Shown here: piece after piece, positions 1 to 9,170 of the stretch
How positions within the stretch are numbered: the stretch's first letter is position 1
How the letters are laid out: each line of letters opens with the position of its first letter
NCBI RefSeq assembly: GCF_050596425.1
Contig: NZ_CP192292.1
Location: 1 to 64,000 of the forward strand
From: G963665925 sp050596425
GTDB taxonomy: Bacteria > Bacillota > Clostridia > Peptostreptococcales > Acidaminobacteraceae
DNA: 64,000 nt
Reading direction: 5' to 3'
The notes under the pieces: model-generated
Told to the model about the DNA's origin: nothing
The model's database searches: none
What the model saw: only the letters and a program-made list of their open reading frames with translations
Program-made: the position numbers and the translations under genes

Positions 1-1335
1 ATGGACTTAAACGTTCGTGACATATGGGAAAAGACATTGACACTGATCAAAAGTGAACTGACTGAAGTCAGCTTTAACACTTGGCTAAAGACAATTGAAC
101 CCATCGCGATCAAAGGAAAAGTAATTTTATTAGGTGTTCCAAACGAATTCAATAAAGAAATCTTGGAAAACCGCTATGTATCTCTCATTACCAATGCAAT
201 TAAACAGGTAACTTCCTCTTCTTACGAACTGGAATTTGTCATTCCTGGTGATGAAGTCTACATTGAAGAAGAATCTGAAGAAGCCATTCGTGACAGAGAA
301 GGGTTCGAGGCGCCTATTTTGAATCCAAAATACGTCTTCGATGAATTTGTCATTGGTAACTCAAACCGATTCGCACATGCTGCATCTCTTGCAGTTGCTG
401 AATCACCGGCACGCGCATACAACCCTCTATTTATATATGGTGGTGTGGGACTGGGTAAAACCCACTTAATGCATGCGATTGGCCATTACATTCTTGATCA
501 CAATTCAAATGCAAAAGTTGTTTATGTCTCTAGTGAAAAATTCACCAATGAGCTAATCAACTCTATCAAGGATGATAAAAACGAAGAATTTAGAAACAAG
601 TACAGGCACGTTGACGTGCTTTTGGTCGATGACATCCAGTTTATTGCCGGCAAAGAAAGAACACAGGAAGAATTTTTCCATACTTTCAATGCCCTTTATG
701 AAGCCAATAAACAAATCATCGTTTCAAGCGATCGTCCTCCAAAAGAAATCCCAACCTTAGAGGACCGACTCAGATCAAGATTCGAATGGGGTCTTATCAC
801 AGACATTCAAGCCCCTGATTTTGAAACAAGAATCGCCATACTCCGCAAAAAAGCTGAAATGGACAGTATGGATATACCAAATGAAGTGTTTGAGTTTATC
901 GCAAAAAAAATTAAATCCAATATTCGTGAATTGGAAGGCGCATTAACACGCATTATTGCCTATTCCTCTTTAACGAATAAGGAAATTTCTGTTGAACTGG
1001 CTCAGGAAGCTCTCAAAGATATTATTTCGTCCTCTAGACCAAAGCAAGTGACTGTTCATCTCATTAAAGATGTGGTTTCACAGTACTATAATCTTAAAAT
1101 CGATGATCTAGAATCCAAACGAAGAACCAGAGCCATTTCCTATCCAAGACAAATCGCTATGTTCCTCTGTCGTGAAATGACGGATCTGTCTCTTCCTAAA
1201 ATCGGTGAAGAATTCGGTGGCCGTGATCATACCACTGTCATCCATGCTTATGAAAAGATTTTAAAGGAACAAAATGAGAAACCAGATATGTCAGATAAAC
1301 TTGAAAAACTTAAAAAAGAGATTCTAGGCGAATAA
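1..1335 (+). CDS. dnaA: Chromosomal replication initiator protein DnaA
   Basis: DnaA binds DnaA boxes at oriC, oligomerises with ATP and opens the origin. The 444-residue protein is full length. An N-terminal helicase-loading/self-interaction domain (about 1-85) is followed by a short acidic linker and the AAA+ domain. Walker A (GGVGLGKT) is at 147-154 and Walker B (LLVDDIQF) at 207-214. The C-terminal DNA-binding domain carries the signature GRDHTTV at 407-413. The window begins exactly on its ATG, so its promoter and any upstream half of the origin are outside. It is followed by a terminator and a DnaA-box array, as in most Firmicutes. Identification is certain. Confidence 0.99.
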   Translation: MDLNVRDIWEKTLTLIKSELTEVSFNTWLKTIEPIAIKGKVILLGVPNEFNKEILENRYVSLITNAIKQVTSSSYELEFVIPGDEVYIEEESEEAIRDREGFEAPILNPKYVFDEFVIGNSNRFAHAASLAVAESPARAYNPLFIYGGVGLGKTHLMHAIGHYILDHNSNAKVVYVSSEKFTNELINSIKDDKNEEFRNKYRHVDVLLVDDIQFIAGKERTQEEFFHTFNALYEANKQIIVSSDRPPKEIPTLEDRLRSRFEWGLITDIQAPDFETRIAILRKKAEMDSMDIPNEVFEFIAKKIKSNIRELEGALTRIIAYSSLTNKEISVELAQEALKDIISSSRPKQVTVHLIKDVVSQYYNLKIDDLESKRRTRAISYPRQIAMFLCREMTDLSLPKIGEEFGGRDHTTVIHAYEKILKEQNEKPDMSDKLEKLKKEILGE

Positions 1336-1584
1336 TCCACAAAATCCTGTGTATAACTATATAGAATCTGTGTATAACTTAACTCCAAACGGGCAAGATC
1401 ATAAAAGTGTATAACTTGCCCGTTTTCTTTAACTTATTCACATTTTCCTCACAGGATCAAAGCTATATGAATCAACGGCCTGAGTGGGTTTTTAACAAAT
1501 CAACAGGCCCTATTACTATTACTATAATATTTATTATCTTTATATTAGCATTTTCATATTAATTTTGACGGGAGGTTATCCACA
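1333..1584. other. oriC: oriC half-region: DnaA-box array and AT-rich unwinding tract between dnaA and dnaN
   Basis: Boxes matching TTATNCACA on either strand occur at 1348-1356 and 1369-1377 (TGTGTATAA), 1434-1442 (TTATTCACA) and 1576-1584 (perfect TTATCCACA). Near matches lie at 1333-1341 (TAATCCACA) and 1406-1414. The stretch 1510-1565 is almost pure A/T with a repeated TTACTA pattern, a good candidate DNA unwinding element. The arrangement fits the dnaA-dnaN half of a bipartite Firmicutes origin. Assigning it as the functional origin is inference from position and motif density. Confidence 0.85.
1387..1430 (+). terminator. Rho-independent terminator of dnaA
   Basis: An 11-bp inverted repeat AAACGGGCAAG (1387-1397) / CTTGCCCGTTT (1415-1425) is followed by a T-rich run. 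One weak DnaA box (1406-1414) lies in the loop. Confidence 0.8.
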
Positions 1585-2696
1585 TGAAGTTTTCTTGTCA
1601 GCAAAAAGATCTAGCTTCAGGTATTAACATTGTTCAAAAAGCTGTTTCTACTAAAACCACACTACCCATCTTGAAAGGCATTCTATTAGAATCAAACGAT
1701 GGTCGACTTAAGCTCACTGGCAATGATTTAAGTATAGGTATAGAAACTTACATAGATGCAAACATTGATGTATCAGGGGGCATTGTTGTATCATCGAGAA
1801 TCTTTGGTGAGATCATTCGTAAGTTACCAAATGCACAAGTGGAGATTACAGTCGATGACAACCATAATGTTCGGATTTTATGTGAGAAGTCAGAGTTCAA
1901 TCTTGTTGGGCAACCAGCCGTTGAATATCCGGAGCTTCCAGAAGTTGAAGACTTGCATTCATTTGAAATGCAACAAGACCTTCTGAGCAATATGATCCGT
2001 CAGACCATTTTTGCAATTAGCCAAAATGACTCAAAGCCCATACTGACAGGCTCTCTTATAAAAGTTGAAGAGAACAATATAACAATCGTGAGTATCGATG
2101 GGTATAGACTGGCTATTCGTAAGGCTAGAATTGACTCCACAATGAATGAACAAGCTGTTGTACCAGGTAAGACCTTATCTGAAATCAACAGAATTCTTGG
2201 AGGCTATGACGGAGAAGAGACAGTTAAGATCTCATTTACAGAAAAACATATCCTTGTAAGCGTAGAAAATGTTAAAATAGTTTCTAGGATACTTGAAGGT
2301 GAGTTCATTCAATACGAAATGATTCAACCAAAGGAATTTAAATCAGAGCTGTCTGTTAAAACAGCTGAGCTTCTTGGTGGTATTGAGCGTGCAAGCCTCA
2401 TGGCCAGAGAAGGAAAGAATAATTCAATAAAACTAAGCATACGTGATGGCAGCTTACACATCACATCAAATACGGAAATGGGCAGTGTGGATGAAGAAGT
2501 TGTTATCTCACTGGAAGGTCAGGACTTAGAAATTGGTTTTAATCCAAAGTACCTGACAGACGCACTGAAGGTTATGGACTGTGAAGATGTCATTATGAAA
2601 CTGACAAGCAGTGTTAGTCCTTGTGTTATGATGCCTTCAGACCATGACAATTATACCTACATCGTGACACCTGTTCGTATAGCAAGCGTGTCATAA
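1584..2696 (+). CDS. dnaN: DNA polymerase III sliding clamp (beta subunit)
   Basis: The sliding clamp forms a ring dimer around DNA and tethers the replicative polymerase. The 370-residue length and the N-terminal MKFSCQQKDLASGI match the family, and the C-terminus ends in the typical partner-pocket sequence (MMPSDHD..YIVTPVRI). Start ATG 1584 has the Shine-Dalgarno GGGAGG at 1570-1575. A perfect DnaA box (1576-1584) fills the whole gap between that ribosome site and the ATG, so DnaA could plausibly repress its expression. The gene sits directly after the origin array, as expected. Confidence 0.99.
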   Translation: MKFSCQQKDLASGINIVQKAVSTKTTLPILKGILLESNDGRLKLTGNDLSIGIETYIDANIDVSGGIVVSSRIFGEIIRKLPNAQVEITVDDNHNVRILCEKSEFNLVGQPAVEYPELPEVEDLHSFEMQQDLLSNMIRQTIFAISQNDSKPILTGSLIKVEENNITIVSIDGYRLAIRKARIDSTMNEQAVVPGKTLSEINRILGGYDGEETVKISFTEKHILVSVENVKIVSRILEGEFIQYEMIQPKEFKSELSVKTAELLGGIERASLMAREGKNNSIKLSIRDGSLHITSNTEMGSVDEEVVISLEGQDLEIGFNPKYLTDALKVMDCEDVIMKLTSSVSPCVMMPSDHDNYTYIVTPVRIASVS

Positions 2697-2702
2697 GAAT
2701 AT

Positions 2703-2749
2703 AAACTGTCATTTGAAGTCCTCACCTTGTGAGGGCTTCTGTCAGTTTT
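2703..2749 (+). terminator. Stem-loop terminator or attenuator after dnaN
   Basis: A GAAGTCCTCA / TGAGGGCTTC stem, extended by AACTG / CAGTT at its base, ends in a short T run. It lies between dnaN and the S4-domain gene, so the S4-recF genes may be partly uncoupled from dnaN. Confidence 0.6.
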
Positions 2750-2783
2750 ACAAAGTAAGTCTATGTTTCAAAAGGAGGACATG

Positions 2784-3029
2784 ATGCAAGAGGTCGTAAT
2801 CAGCACGGAGTTTATAAAATTGGATCAGTTTTTAAAATTTGCAGAGTTAGTGGACTCAGGCGGCGTGGCAAAACTTTTCATCAAAGAAGAGCTCGTGCGT
2901 GTCAACGGTGAGGTTTGTTCATCAAGAGGCAAGAAGCTTTATGATGGTGACATCGTTGAACTCTATGTGCCAAATGAAAATGGTGATATTGCAGAAGTTG
3001 TTGCATGCAAGGTGACTTCAAAAGTCTAG
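2784..3029 (+). CDS. yaaA: S4-domain RNA-binding protein (YaaA/RlbA family)
   Basis: A small S4-fold RNA-binding protein invariably found between dnaN and recF in Firmicutes; its Bacillus counterpart is linked to the large ribosomal subunit. The S4 core is visible as LDQFLKFAELVDSGGVAK...VRVNGEV...GKKLYDGDIVEL, nearly the whole protein. An upstream ATG at 2763 is in frame, but the strong AAAGGAGG (2771-2778) lies inside that extension. ATG 2784, 5 nt downstream of it, is therefore the likely start, giving 81 residues. It is followed 13 nt later by recF. Confidence 0.88.
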   Translation: MQEVVISTEFIKLDQFLKFAELVDSGGVAKLFIKEELVRVNGEVCSSRGKKLYDGDIVELYVPNENGDIAEVVACKVTSKV

Positions 3030-3042
3030 GCGGTGATTTCAT

Positions 3043-4155
3043 TTGCATATAGATCAGCTGGTGCTCAAAAACTATAGAAATTATGAGCAGGCGAGTCTTG
3101 AACTCAGTCCCAAGCTCAATATTTTCATTGGAAATAATGCACAGGGCAAGACCAATTTACTGGAATCCATATATGTGACTGGTTTTGGGAAGTCATTTCG
3201 TACAAATCGGGACAAGGATCTTGTCCGTATGAACGAAGACCAGGCGCATGTTCGTGTTCATGGCATAAAAGCTTATACAGATGTTACAGTGGATTTTAGA
3301 CTAAATAAGCAATCTGAAAAAGACATTCGTGTTAATGGCAATCGGCTGCAAAAACGCTCCGATTTATTTGGCGCGCTTAATATAGTGCTTTTTTCCCCAG
3401 AAGACCTTCGACTGATCAAAGAAGGGCCATCTGAGAGACGAAAATTCATTGATAGAGAGCTTTCACAGATGAGTCCGAGGTATTGTCAGGCCCTTATGGA
3501 ATACATGCGAATTATGGGACAACGCAATGAGCTTTTAAAGCAAATTCCATATAAAAAATCCATGGAATCCATGCTTCCAGTATGGGATGAAAAACTGGCA
3601 AAAGCAGGGACAGATGTCATAATGAGACGATTTAAATTTATAAAGCGACTCAGCGAAATCGCTTATGACATCCATAGTGGTATTACGGATGAAAAAGAAG
3701 AATTAAAGATCGAGTATTTATCCAATATTTCGGTAAAAAATGACCTTGAATATGATACAATATATATGGCCTTTGAAGAACGATTAAAGGCCACGGTTGA
3801 TAGGGATATAAAGCGTGGATATACCAGTGTCGGACCACACAGGGATGACCTGGGTATTTTTGTGAATGAAATTGATATAAAACAATTTGGTTCACAAGGT
3901 CAGCAGCGAACAGCAGCCCTATCTCTTCGACTCTCGGAAATAGAAATTATTCGCGAAGAAGTAGGGGAATATCCAATACTTCTTCTTGACGACGTTATGT
4001 CAGAGCTTGATAGTCGCAGGCAGAATGATTTGATCCGAACCATGCGTGATATTCAAACGATAATCACCATAACGGATGTGGAGTCTATCAATGACGCTTA
4101 CATCAAAGAAGCAAGGATTTTTCATGTGGATCAAGGATCGGCATCACCGAAATAA
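3043..4155 (+). CDS. recF: DNA replication and repair protein RecF
   Basis: RecF is an SMC-like ATPase that helps load RecA at single-strand gaps together with RecO and RecR. The 370 residues are full length. Walker A GNNAQGKT is at residues 30-37. The ABC-type signature and Walker B (PILLLDDVMSELDSRR) are near the C-terminus. Translation starts at TTG 3043, preceded by AGGCGGTGA, and the N-terminus MHIDQLVLKNYRNY is typical. It lies 13 nt after the S4 gene and upstream of gyrB. Confidence 0.97.
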   Translation: MHIDQLVLKNYRNYEQASLELSPKLNIFIGNNAQGKTNLLESIYVTGFGKSFRTNRDKDLVRMNEDQAHVRVHGIKAYTDVTVDFRLNKQSEKDIRVNGNRLQKRSDLFGALNIVLFSPEDLRLIKEGPSERRKFIDRELSQMSPRYCQALMEYMRIMGQRNELLKQIPYKKSMESMLPVWDEKLAKAGTDVIMRRFKFIKRLSEIAYDIHSGITDEKEELKIEYLSNISVKNDLEYDTIYMAFEERLKATVDRDIKRGYTSVGPHRDDLGIFVNEIDIKQFGSQGQQRTAALSLRLSEIEIIREEVGEYPILLLDDVMSELDSRRQNDLIRTMRDIQTIITITDVESINDAYIKEARIFHVDQGSASPK

Positions 4156-4267
4156 AACGGTAGAAAACTGCCTGGATCGCCATGTAAAAAATATAGAGCA
4201 ATATGAGTGATTTATATTCCTGATAAATGCATCAGGAAACATATTCGAACGGTCGGGAGGTAAAGAC

Positions 4268-6184
4268 GTGACAGATCGAATTCAGAACGAATACAATGCG
4301 GAACAGATACAGGTCCTAGAAGGTCTTGAAGCTGTAAGAAAAAGACCTGGGATGTACATCGGTTCCACTAGTATGCGAGGTCTTCACCACTTGGTGTATG
4401 AAATTGTTGATAATAGTATTGATGAGGCCTTAGCAGGTTTTTGCAAGACTATTGAAGTTGTAATTGGCGATGGAAATACGATCAGTGTAACTGATGATGG
4501 GCGTGGTATGCCTGTTGGCATGCATTCTAAAATGAACATGCCTGCGGTTGAAGTAATTCATACAGTGCTTCATGCTGGTGGTAAGTTTGGCGGCGGAGGC
4601 TACAAGGTATCAGGCGGCCTGCATGGCGTTGGTGCATCTGTTGTAAATGCCCTAAGTGAATGGATGTATGTAGAGGTTCGGCGTGATGAGCAGATTCACC
4701 GAATTGACTTTGCAAGAGGTAAAACAGTTCGACAGCTTGAGGTTGTAGGACCTGCAACAAGTACGGGGTCAATGACTGTTTTTAAGCCAGACCATCAAAT
4801 CTTTGAGGAGATCGATTATGATTTCGATACTCTGGAACATCGTCTAAGAGAATTGGCCTTCCTGAACAAGGGCGTTAGAATTGTTCTTAAGGATGCCAGA
4901 CCGGGCCAAGATAGAGAATCGGTTTTCCACTATGAAGGTGGTATTCAGGAATTTGTTGTCTTCCTAAATGCAAATAGAAAATCAATACACGAAAAAGTTA
5001 TTTACTGTGAAGTGGAATCAGAAGTGAATACAGTTGAGATCGCTATGCAGTACACAGATGGCTTCTCGGACAATGTTTTCACCTTTGCCAACAATATCAA
5101 CACCCATGAAGGTGGAACCCATCTGAGTGGATTTAAGAGCGCTCTGACGCGTGTGGTCAATGACTATGCACGTAAGAAAGGTTTCCTAAAAGAAAAGGAT
5201 TCCAATCTAACTGGCGACGATATTCGTGAAGGTCTAACAGCTATTATTTCTGTAAAACTGACAGAACCTCAGTTTGAGGGACAAACAAAGACAAAGCTTG
5301 GCAACAGCGAAATGCGCGGTATTACAGAAGCCGTTACTTCAGACCTCATGGCCACATTCCTTGAGGAGAATCCTGGAGAGGGCAAAATAATCATAGATAA
5401 GTGCATGCGTGCTGCAAAAGCTAGAGAAGCAGCTCGTAAAGCAAGAGATCTGACAAGACGTAAGGGTGTTCTTGATGGCATGGCTCTTCCAGGTAAACTT
5501 GCAGATTGCTCAGAGAGAGATCCTGTTCTGAGTGAAATATATATCGTCGAAGGGGACTCTGCCGGTGGGTCGGCAAAGCAAGGACGTGATAGAGCAACAC
5601 AAGCGATCCTACCACTTCGAGGTAAAATTATGAATGTTGAAAAGGCCAATATGGCCCGTATTCTGAATTCAGCTGAAATCAGAGCCATGATCACAGCCTT
5701 TGGATGCGGTATTGGAGAAGATTTTGATCTTGAAAAGTTAAGATACCACAAAATCGTTATTATGACCGATGCCGACGTGGATGGTGCACACATTAGAACA
5801 CTGCTTTTAACGTTCTTATTCCGTCATATGAGACCACTTATTGAAATGGGTCACATATATATTGCCCAACCACCACTATACAAAGTAAAAAAGAAATCAA
5901 AAGAATACTACACGTACTCTGATGCGGAACTCGATGCGTTGTTAAATGAGATTGGCAAGAGCCCAATGCCACAAATTCAGCGTTACAAGGGTCTTGGTGA
6001 GATGAATCCAGAGCAGCTCTGGACGACAACTATGGATCCTGAACATCGTACGATGATCAGAGTTAATATTGAGGATGCCGTGGAAGCGGATATGATATTC
6101 TCGACACTAATGGGTGAGCATGTTGAACCACGTCGTGATTTCATCAATAAGTATGCAAAAGATGTAACGAATCTGGATATATAG
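4268..6184 (+). CDS. gyrB: DNA gyrase subunit B
   Basis: ATPase subunit of gyrase (A2B2), which introduces negative supercoils. The 638-residue length is normal for Gram-positive GyrB. The N-terminal GHKL ATPase shows EIVDNSIDEAL and DDGRGMPV. The TOPRIM domain has EGDSAGGSAKQGRDR (about residue 427) and the metal-binding DADVDGAHI (about 501). The C-terminus QRYKGLGEMNPEQLW is diagnostic. Start is GTG 4268 with GGGAGG upstream. gyrA follows 11 nt later, so the two are co-transcribed. Confidence 0.99.
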   Translation: MTDRIQNEYNAEQIQVLEGLEAVRKRPGMYIGSTSMRGLHHLVYEIVDNSIDEALAGFCKTIEVVIGDGNTISVTDDGRGMPVGMHSKMNMPAVEVIHTVLHAGGKFGGGGYKVSGGLHGVGASVVNALSEWMYVEVRRDEQIHRIDFARGKTVRQLEVVGPATSTGSMTVFKPDHQIFEEIDYDFDTLEHRLRELAFLNKGVRIVLKDARPGQDRESVFHYEGGIQEFVVFLNANRKSIHEKVIYCEVESEVNTVEIAMQYTDGFSDNVFTFANNINTHEGGTHLSGFKSALTRVVNDYARKKGFLKEKDSNLTGDDIREGLTAIISVKLTEPQFEGQTKTKLGNSEMRGITEAVTSDLMATFLEENPGEGKIIIDKCMRAAKAREAARKARDLTRRKGVLDGMALPGKLADCSERDPVLSEIYIVEGDSAGGSAKQGRDRATQAILPLRGKIMNVEKANMARILNSAEIRAMITAFGCGIGEDFDLEKLRYHKIVIMTDADVDGAHIRTLLLTFLFRHMRPLIEMGHIYIAQPPLYKVKKKSKEYYTYSDAELDALLNEIGKSPMPQIQRYKGLGEMNPEQLWTTTMDPEHRTMIRVNIEDAVEADMIFSTLMGEHVEPRRDFINKYAKDVTNLDI

Positions 6185-6195
6185 AGGTGCGTTAA

Positions 6196-8730
6196 ATGAG
6201 TGACACTTACGATAGAGTAATAGGTATAGATATTCGGGACGAAATGAAAAAGTCCTACTTGGATTACGCCATGAGTGTAATCGTCAGCCGTGCTCTGCCG
6301 GATGTCCGTGATGGACTAAAACCGGTTCATAGACGTATCCTATATGCTATGAATGAACTTGGTTTTACATCCGACAAGCAACATAGAAAATCAGCCCGTA
6401 TCGTCGGTGAAGTACTGGGTAAGTATCACCCTCATGGTGATTCTTCCGTTTACAACGCCATGGTGCGTATGGCCCAGGATTTTTCCATTCGCTACAGACT
6501 TGTAGATGGTCATGGTAACTTCGGTTCTATAGATGGTGACAGTGCTGCTGCCATGCGTTACACGGAAGCCCGTATGACGCGTCTGGCTTCAGAGCTGATG
6601 AAAGACATTGATAAAAAAACAGTGGACTTTCAAACGAACTTCGATGAAACAGAAAAAGAACCTTTGGTTCTGCCATCAAGATTTCCAAATCTGCTGGTGA
6701 ATGGCTCAAATGGTATAGCCGTAGGCCTTGCCACATCCATTCCACCACATAACCTTGGTGAAGTCATCGATGGGGTTATCACAATGATTGATAATCCAGA
6801 AACAGATGTGGAAGACCTTATTGAAATTATTAAAGGCCCTGACTTCCCAACAGGTGCAGAAATTATGGGAATGGAAGCCATTAAAACAGCTTACAGAACT
6901 GGACGTGGTCGTGTAAGAGTGCGTTCAAAAGCTGAAATTGAAGAAATTAGAAAAGGGAAGATGGCCATTGTTGTCACTGAAATCCCTTATCAAGTCAATA
7001 AAGCAAAAATGATTGAAGGCATTGCTGACCTCGTTAGAAATAAGAAAATTGACGGGATCACAGACCTGCGCGATGAGTCCAATAGAAATGGTATAAGGGT
7101 TGTTATAGAGCTGCGTCGTGATGTAAATCCGAATGTTGTTTTAAACAAGCTTTACAAGCATTCTCAGCTTCAGGGCACTTATTCTATGATTATGATTGCC
7201 CTGGTTGATAATCAGCCAAAAGTACTCAACCTTCATGAGATTCTATCGCATTACATCAATCACCAAAAAGAAGTTGAAACAAGACGGGTAAAATACGATC
7301 TTGAAAAAGCCGAAAATAGAGCTCATATACTGGAAGGTCTTAGAATTGCCATTGATAACATCGATGAAGTGATTCGGACAATTCGCGCCTCTAAAAATAC
7401 ATCTGAAGCCAAAGTGGCCCTTATGGAAAAATTTGATCTTTCAGATGTTCAAGCCCAAGCCATTCTTGATATGAGACTTCAAAAGCTGACTGGTCTTGAA
7501 AGAGAAAAAGTTGAAAACGAATACAAGCAGGTTATGGAGACGATAAAAGAATTACGTGCCATTCTTGCTGATGAAGGCCTACTGATGGACATCATCAAGG
7601 AAGACCTTATTCGTATTAAAGAGCGTTATTCAGATGATAGACGTACTGAGATTTCTTTTGATATTAATGAAATCAATATTGAAGATATGATCGAGCAAGA
7701 AGAAGTGGTTGTTACACTAACACATGCTGGTTATATTAAGCGTGTTTCTGCGAGTGAATATCAGAGTCAAAAAAGAGGCGGACGTGGTAAACAAGGCATG
7801 GCAACGAAAGAAGAAGATTTCGTTGAACAGATTTATACAATGTCGACCCATGATACCCTTCTTGTTTTCACAAGCTTTGGAAAGGTTTATAGGCTCAAGA
7901 CCTATGAAATTCCAGACGGTAGCAGAACATCAAAAGGATCTAATATAGTCAATCTGATTCAGCTTGAGCCAGATGAAATTGTTACGACTATGATGCCAGT
8001 TCAAGGCTTTGAATCAGGATATCTTATGTTCGCTACAAAGATGGGGACTGTTAAAAAGACAGCCCTAAGCAAGCTGGACTCTAATCGTAAGTCAGGGCTG
8101 ATTGCCATTAACCTAAATGTTGGTGACGAACTCATTAATGTTATGGAAACGTCTGGCGATGATGAAATGATTATAGTGAGCCGCAAGGGTAAATCTATAA
8201 GATTCCATGAAACAGACGTCCGAGAAATGGGACGTACAGCAACAGGTGTACGTGGTATACAGCTGGATTCAGATGATGCCGTTGTTGTTATGGAACGTAT
8301 TGAGCCAGACTCTAACCTCCTTGTTGTCAGCGAAAATGGATATGGTAAGCAAACATCAATTGATGAATACCGTGTTCAAACAAGGGGCGGAAAAGGCATC
8401 AAAACTTACAATATCACTGAGAAAACAGGCGCACTTATTGGTGCCCGCATTGTTCTTCCTGGCGATGAAATCATGATCATCAACAATATTGGTGTACTGA
8501 TCCGTTTAAGTGTTGATGATATCTCGACCATGGGACGTTCCACTTCAGGTGTGACGCTTATGCGTACGAAAGATGAGACAACGCTTGTGTCCCTTGCTAA
8601 AATACAGGAGACAGATGAGGAAGAGGCGTCTGAAGAAATATCAGAAGAAACACCAGGTGAAAACGGTGAAGACGCTGTACAAGTAGAGGAAACGTCAGTG
8701 GAAGAGTCTGAAGACCCTTCTGAAAATTAG
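6196..8730 (+). CDS. gyrA: DNA gyrase subunit A
   Basis: DNA-cleaving subunit of gyrase. The active-site tyrosine is Tyr122 in AAAMRYTEARM. The quinolone region reads HPHGDSSVYNAM, with Asp82, Ser83 and, unusually, Asn87. The C-terminal pinwheel domain carries the GyrA box QKRGGRGKQG (about residue 525). At 844 residues it ends in a strongly acidic tail of about 40 residues rich in Glu, the kind of tail that tunes wrapping in other GyrAs. It is translated from ATG 6196 with gyrB and terminated at 8771-8800. Confidence 0.99.
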   Translation: MSDTYDRVIGIDIRDEMKKSYLDYAMSVIVSRALPDVRDGLKPVHRRILYAMNELGFTSDKQHRKSARIVGEVLGKYHPHGDSSVYNAMVRMAQDFSIRYRLVDGHGNFGSIDGDSAAAMRYTEARMTRLASELMKDIDKKTVDFQTNFDETEKEPLVLPSRFPNLLVNGSNGIAVGLATSIPPHNLGEVIDGVITMIDNPETDVEDLIEIIKGPDFPTGAEIMGMEAIKTAYRTGRGRVRVRSKAEIEEIRKGKMAIVVTEIPYQVNKAKMIEGIADLVRNKKIDGITDLRDESNRNGIRVVIELRRDVNPNVVLNKLYKHSQLQGTYSMIMIALVDNQPKVLNLHEILSHYINHQKEVETRRVKYDLEKAENRAHILEGLRIAIDNIDEVIRTIRASKNTSEAKVALMEKFDLSDVQAQAILDMRLQKLTGLEREKVENEYKQVMETIKELRAILADEGLLMDIIKEDLIRIKERYSDDRRTEISFDINEINIEDMIEQEEVVVTLTHAGYIKRVSASEYQSQKRGGRGKQGMATKEEDFVEQIYTMSTHDTLLVFTSFGKVYRLKTYEIPDGSRTSKGSNIVNLIQLEPDEIVTTMMPVQGFESGYLMFATKMGTVKKTALSKLDSNRKSGLIAINLNVGDELINVMETSGDDEMIIVSRKGKSIRFHETDVREMGRTATGVRGIQLDSDDAVVVMERIEPDSNLLVVSENGYGKQTSIDEYRVQTRGGKGIKTYNITEKTGALIGARIVLPGDEIMIINNIGVLIRLSVDDISTMGRSTSGVTLMRTKDETTLVSLAKIQETDEEEASEEISEETPGENGEDAVQVEETSVEESEDPSEN

Positions 8731-8770
8731 AAAATATAATTATCAAATCTATATGAGATAATAAGTTATA

Positions 8771-8800
8771 AAAAAGAGCTGTTTAGGCAGCTCTTTTTTT
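8771..8800 (+). terminator. Terminator of the gyrB-gyrA operon
   Basis: Stem GAGCTG (8776-8781) / CAGCTC (8788-8793), flanked by an A run and followed by seven T. Confidence 0.9.
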
Positions 8801-9069
8801 ATGTGATAGAGATTTACAAAATAATAGTATAATGATTCAAAATGACCAGCCCTATACATGCTGATCTAAGAGAGAATGATGAGTATCATGTTCCGTTTAG
8901 CATTGTATTCTAATATAAAGATGCTCTTAATATTAAGGGAAAGTTGCACTTGGATGTTTAAATGGACTTTGAGGGGGAATATTAGGATTATAGCCCCCTT
9001 TAATATATTTGATTCGAGTTGTCAGGAGTCTTTCTTAAGACTCCATTTTTTTTGCCTATAAGGATACAT

Positions 9070-9083
9070 GTTTCCCGGGAAAT
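9070..9083. promoter_or_regulatory. Noc (nucleoid occlusion) binding-site-like palindrome
   Basis: GTTTCCCGGGAAAT matches 13 of 14 bases of the Bacillus Noc site ATTTCCCGGGAAAT. A second similar site is at 35461-35474. Binding is inferred from motif only. Confidence 0.5.
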
Positions 9084-9131
9084 AAAAAAACGATTTTGAG
9101 CGGACTTATTCAGCTCAAAATCGTTTTTATT
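9084..9131. terminator. Bidirectional terminator downstream of the 9171-10802 gene
   Basis: A perfect 16-bp stem (9086-9101 / 9113-9128, AAAAACGATTTTGAGC and its complement) with T runs on both strands. It separates the convergent gyrA-side transcript and the minus-strand membrane-protein gene. Confidence 0.9.
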
Positions 9132-9170
9132 ATTTGTAAGATCTAATGTCTAATATAAAACATTTTCCAA

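Larger units (their letters stand above)
8801..9170. other. Gene-free region with two further terminator hairpins
   Basis: No convincing protein gene. It holds a GGGGG...CCCCC pairing (about 8970-8998) and then a perfect 8-bp terminator stem with a TCTT loop at 9025-9044 followed by eight T. Because gyrA is already terminated at 8800, this second + strand terminator implies a separate short transcript from about 8850-9053. The 61-codon reading frame at 8876 has no family resemblance, so a small RNA is more likely than a protein. Confidence 0.4.

Noticed and set aside
5269..5793. A 174-codon minus-strand frame inside gyrB
   Set aside because: It is antisense to a certain gyrB region and reflects its codon bias.
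8876..9061. A 61-codon frame after gyrA
   Set aside because: It runs through a terminator hairpin and has biased, unrecognisable composition.
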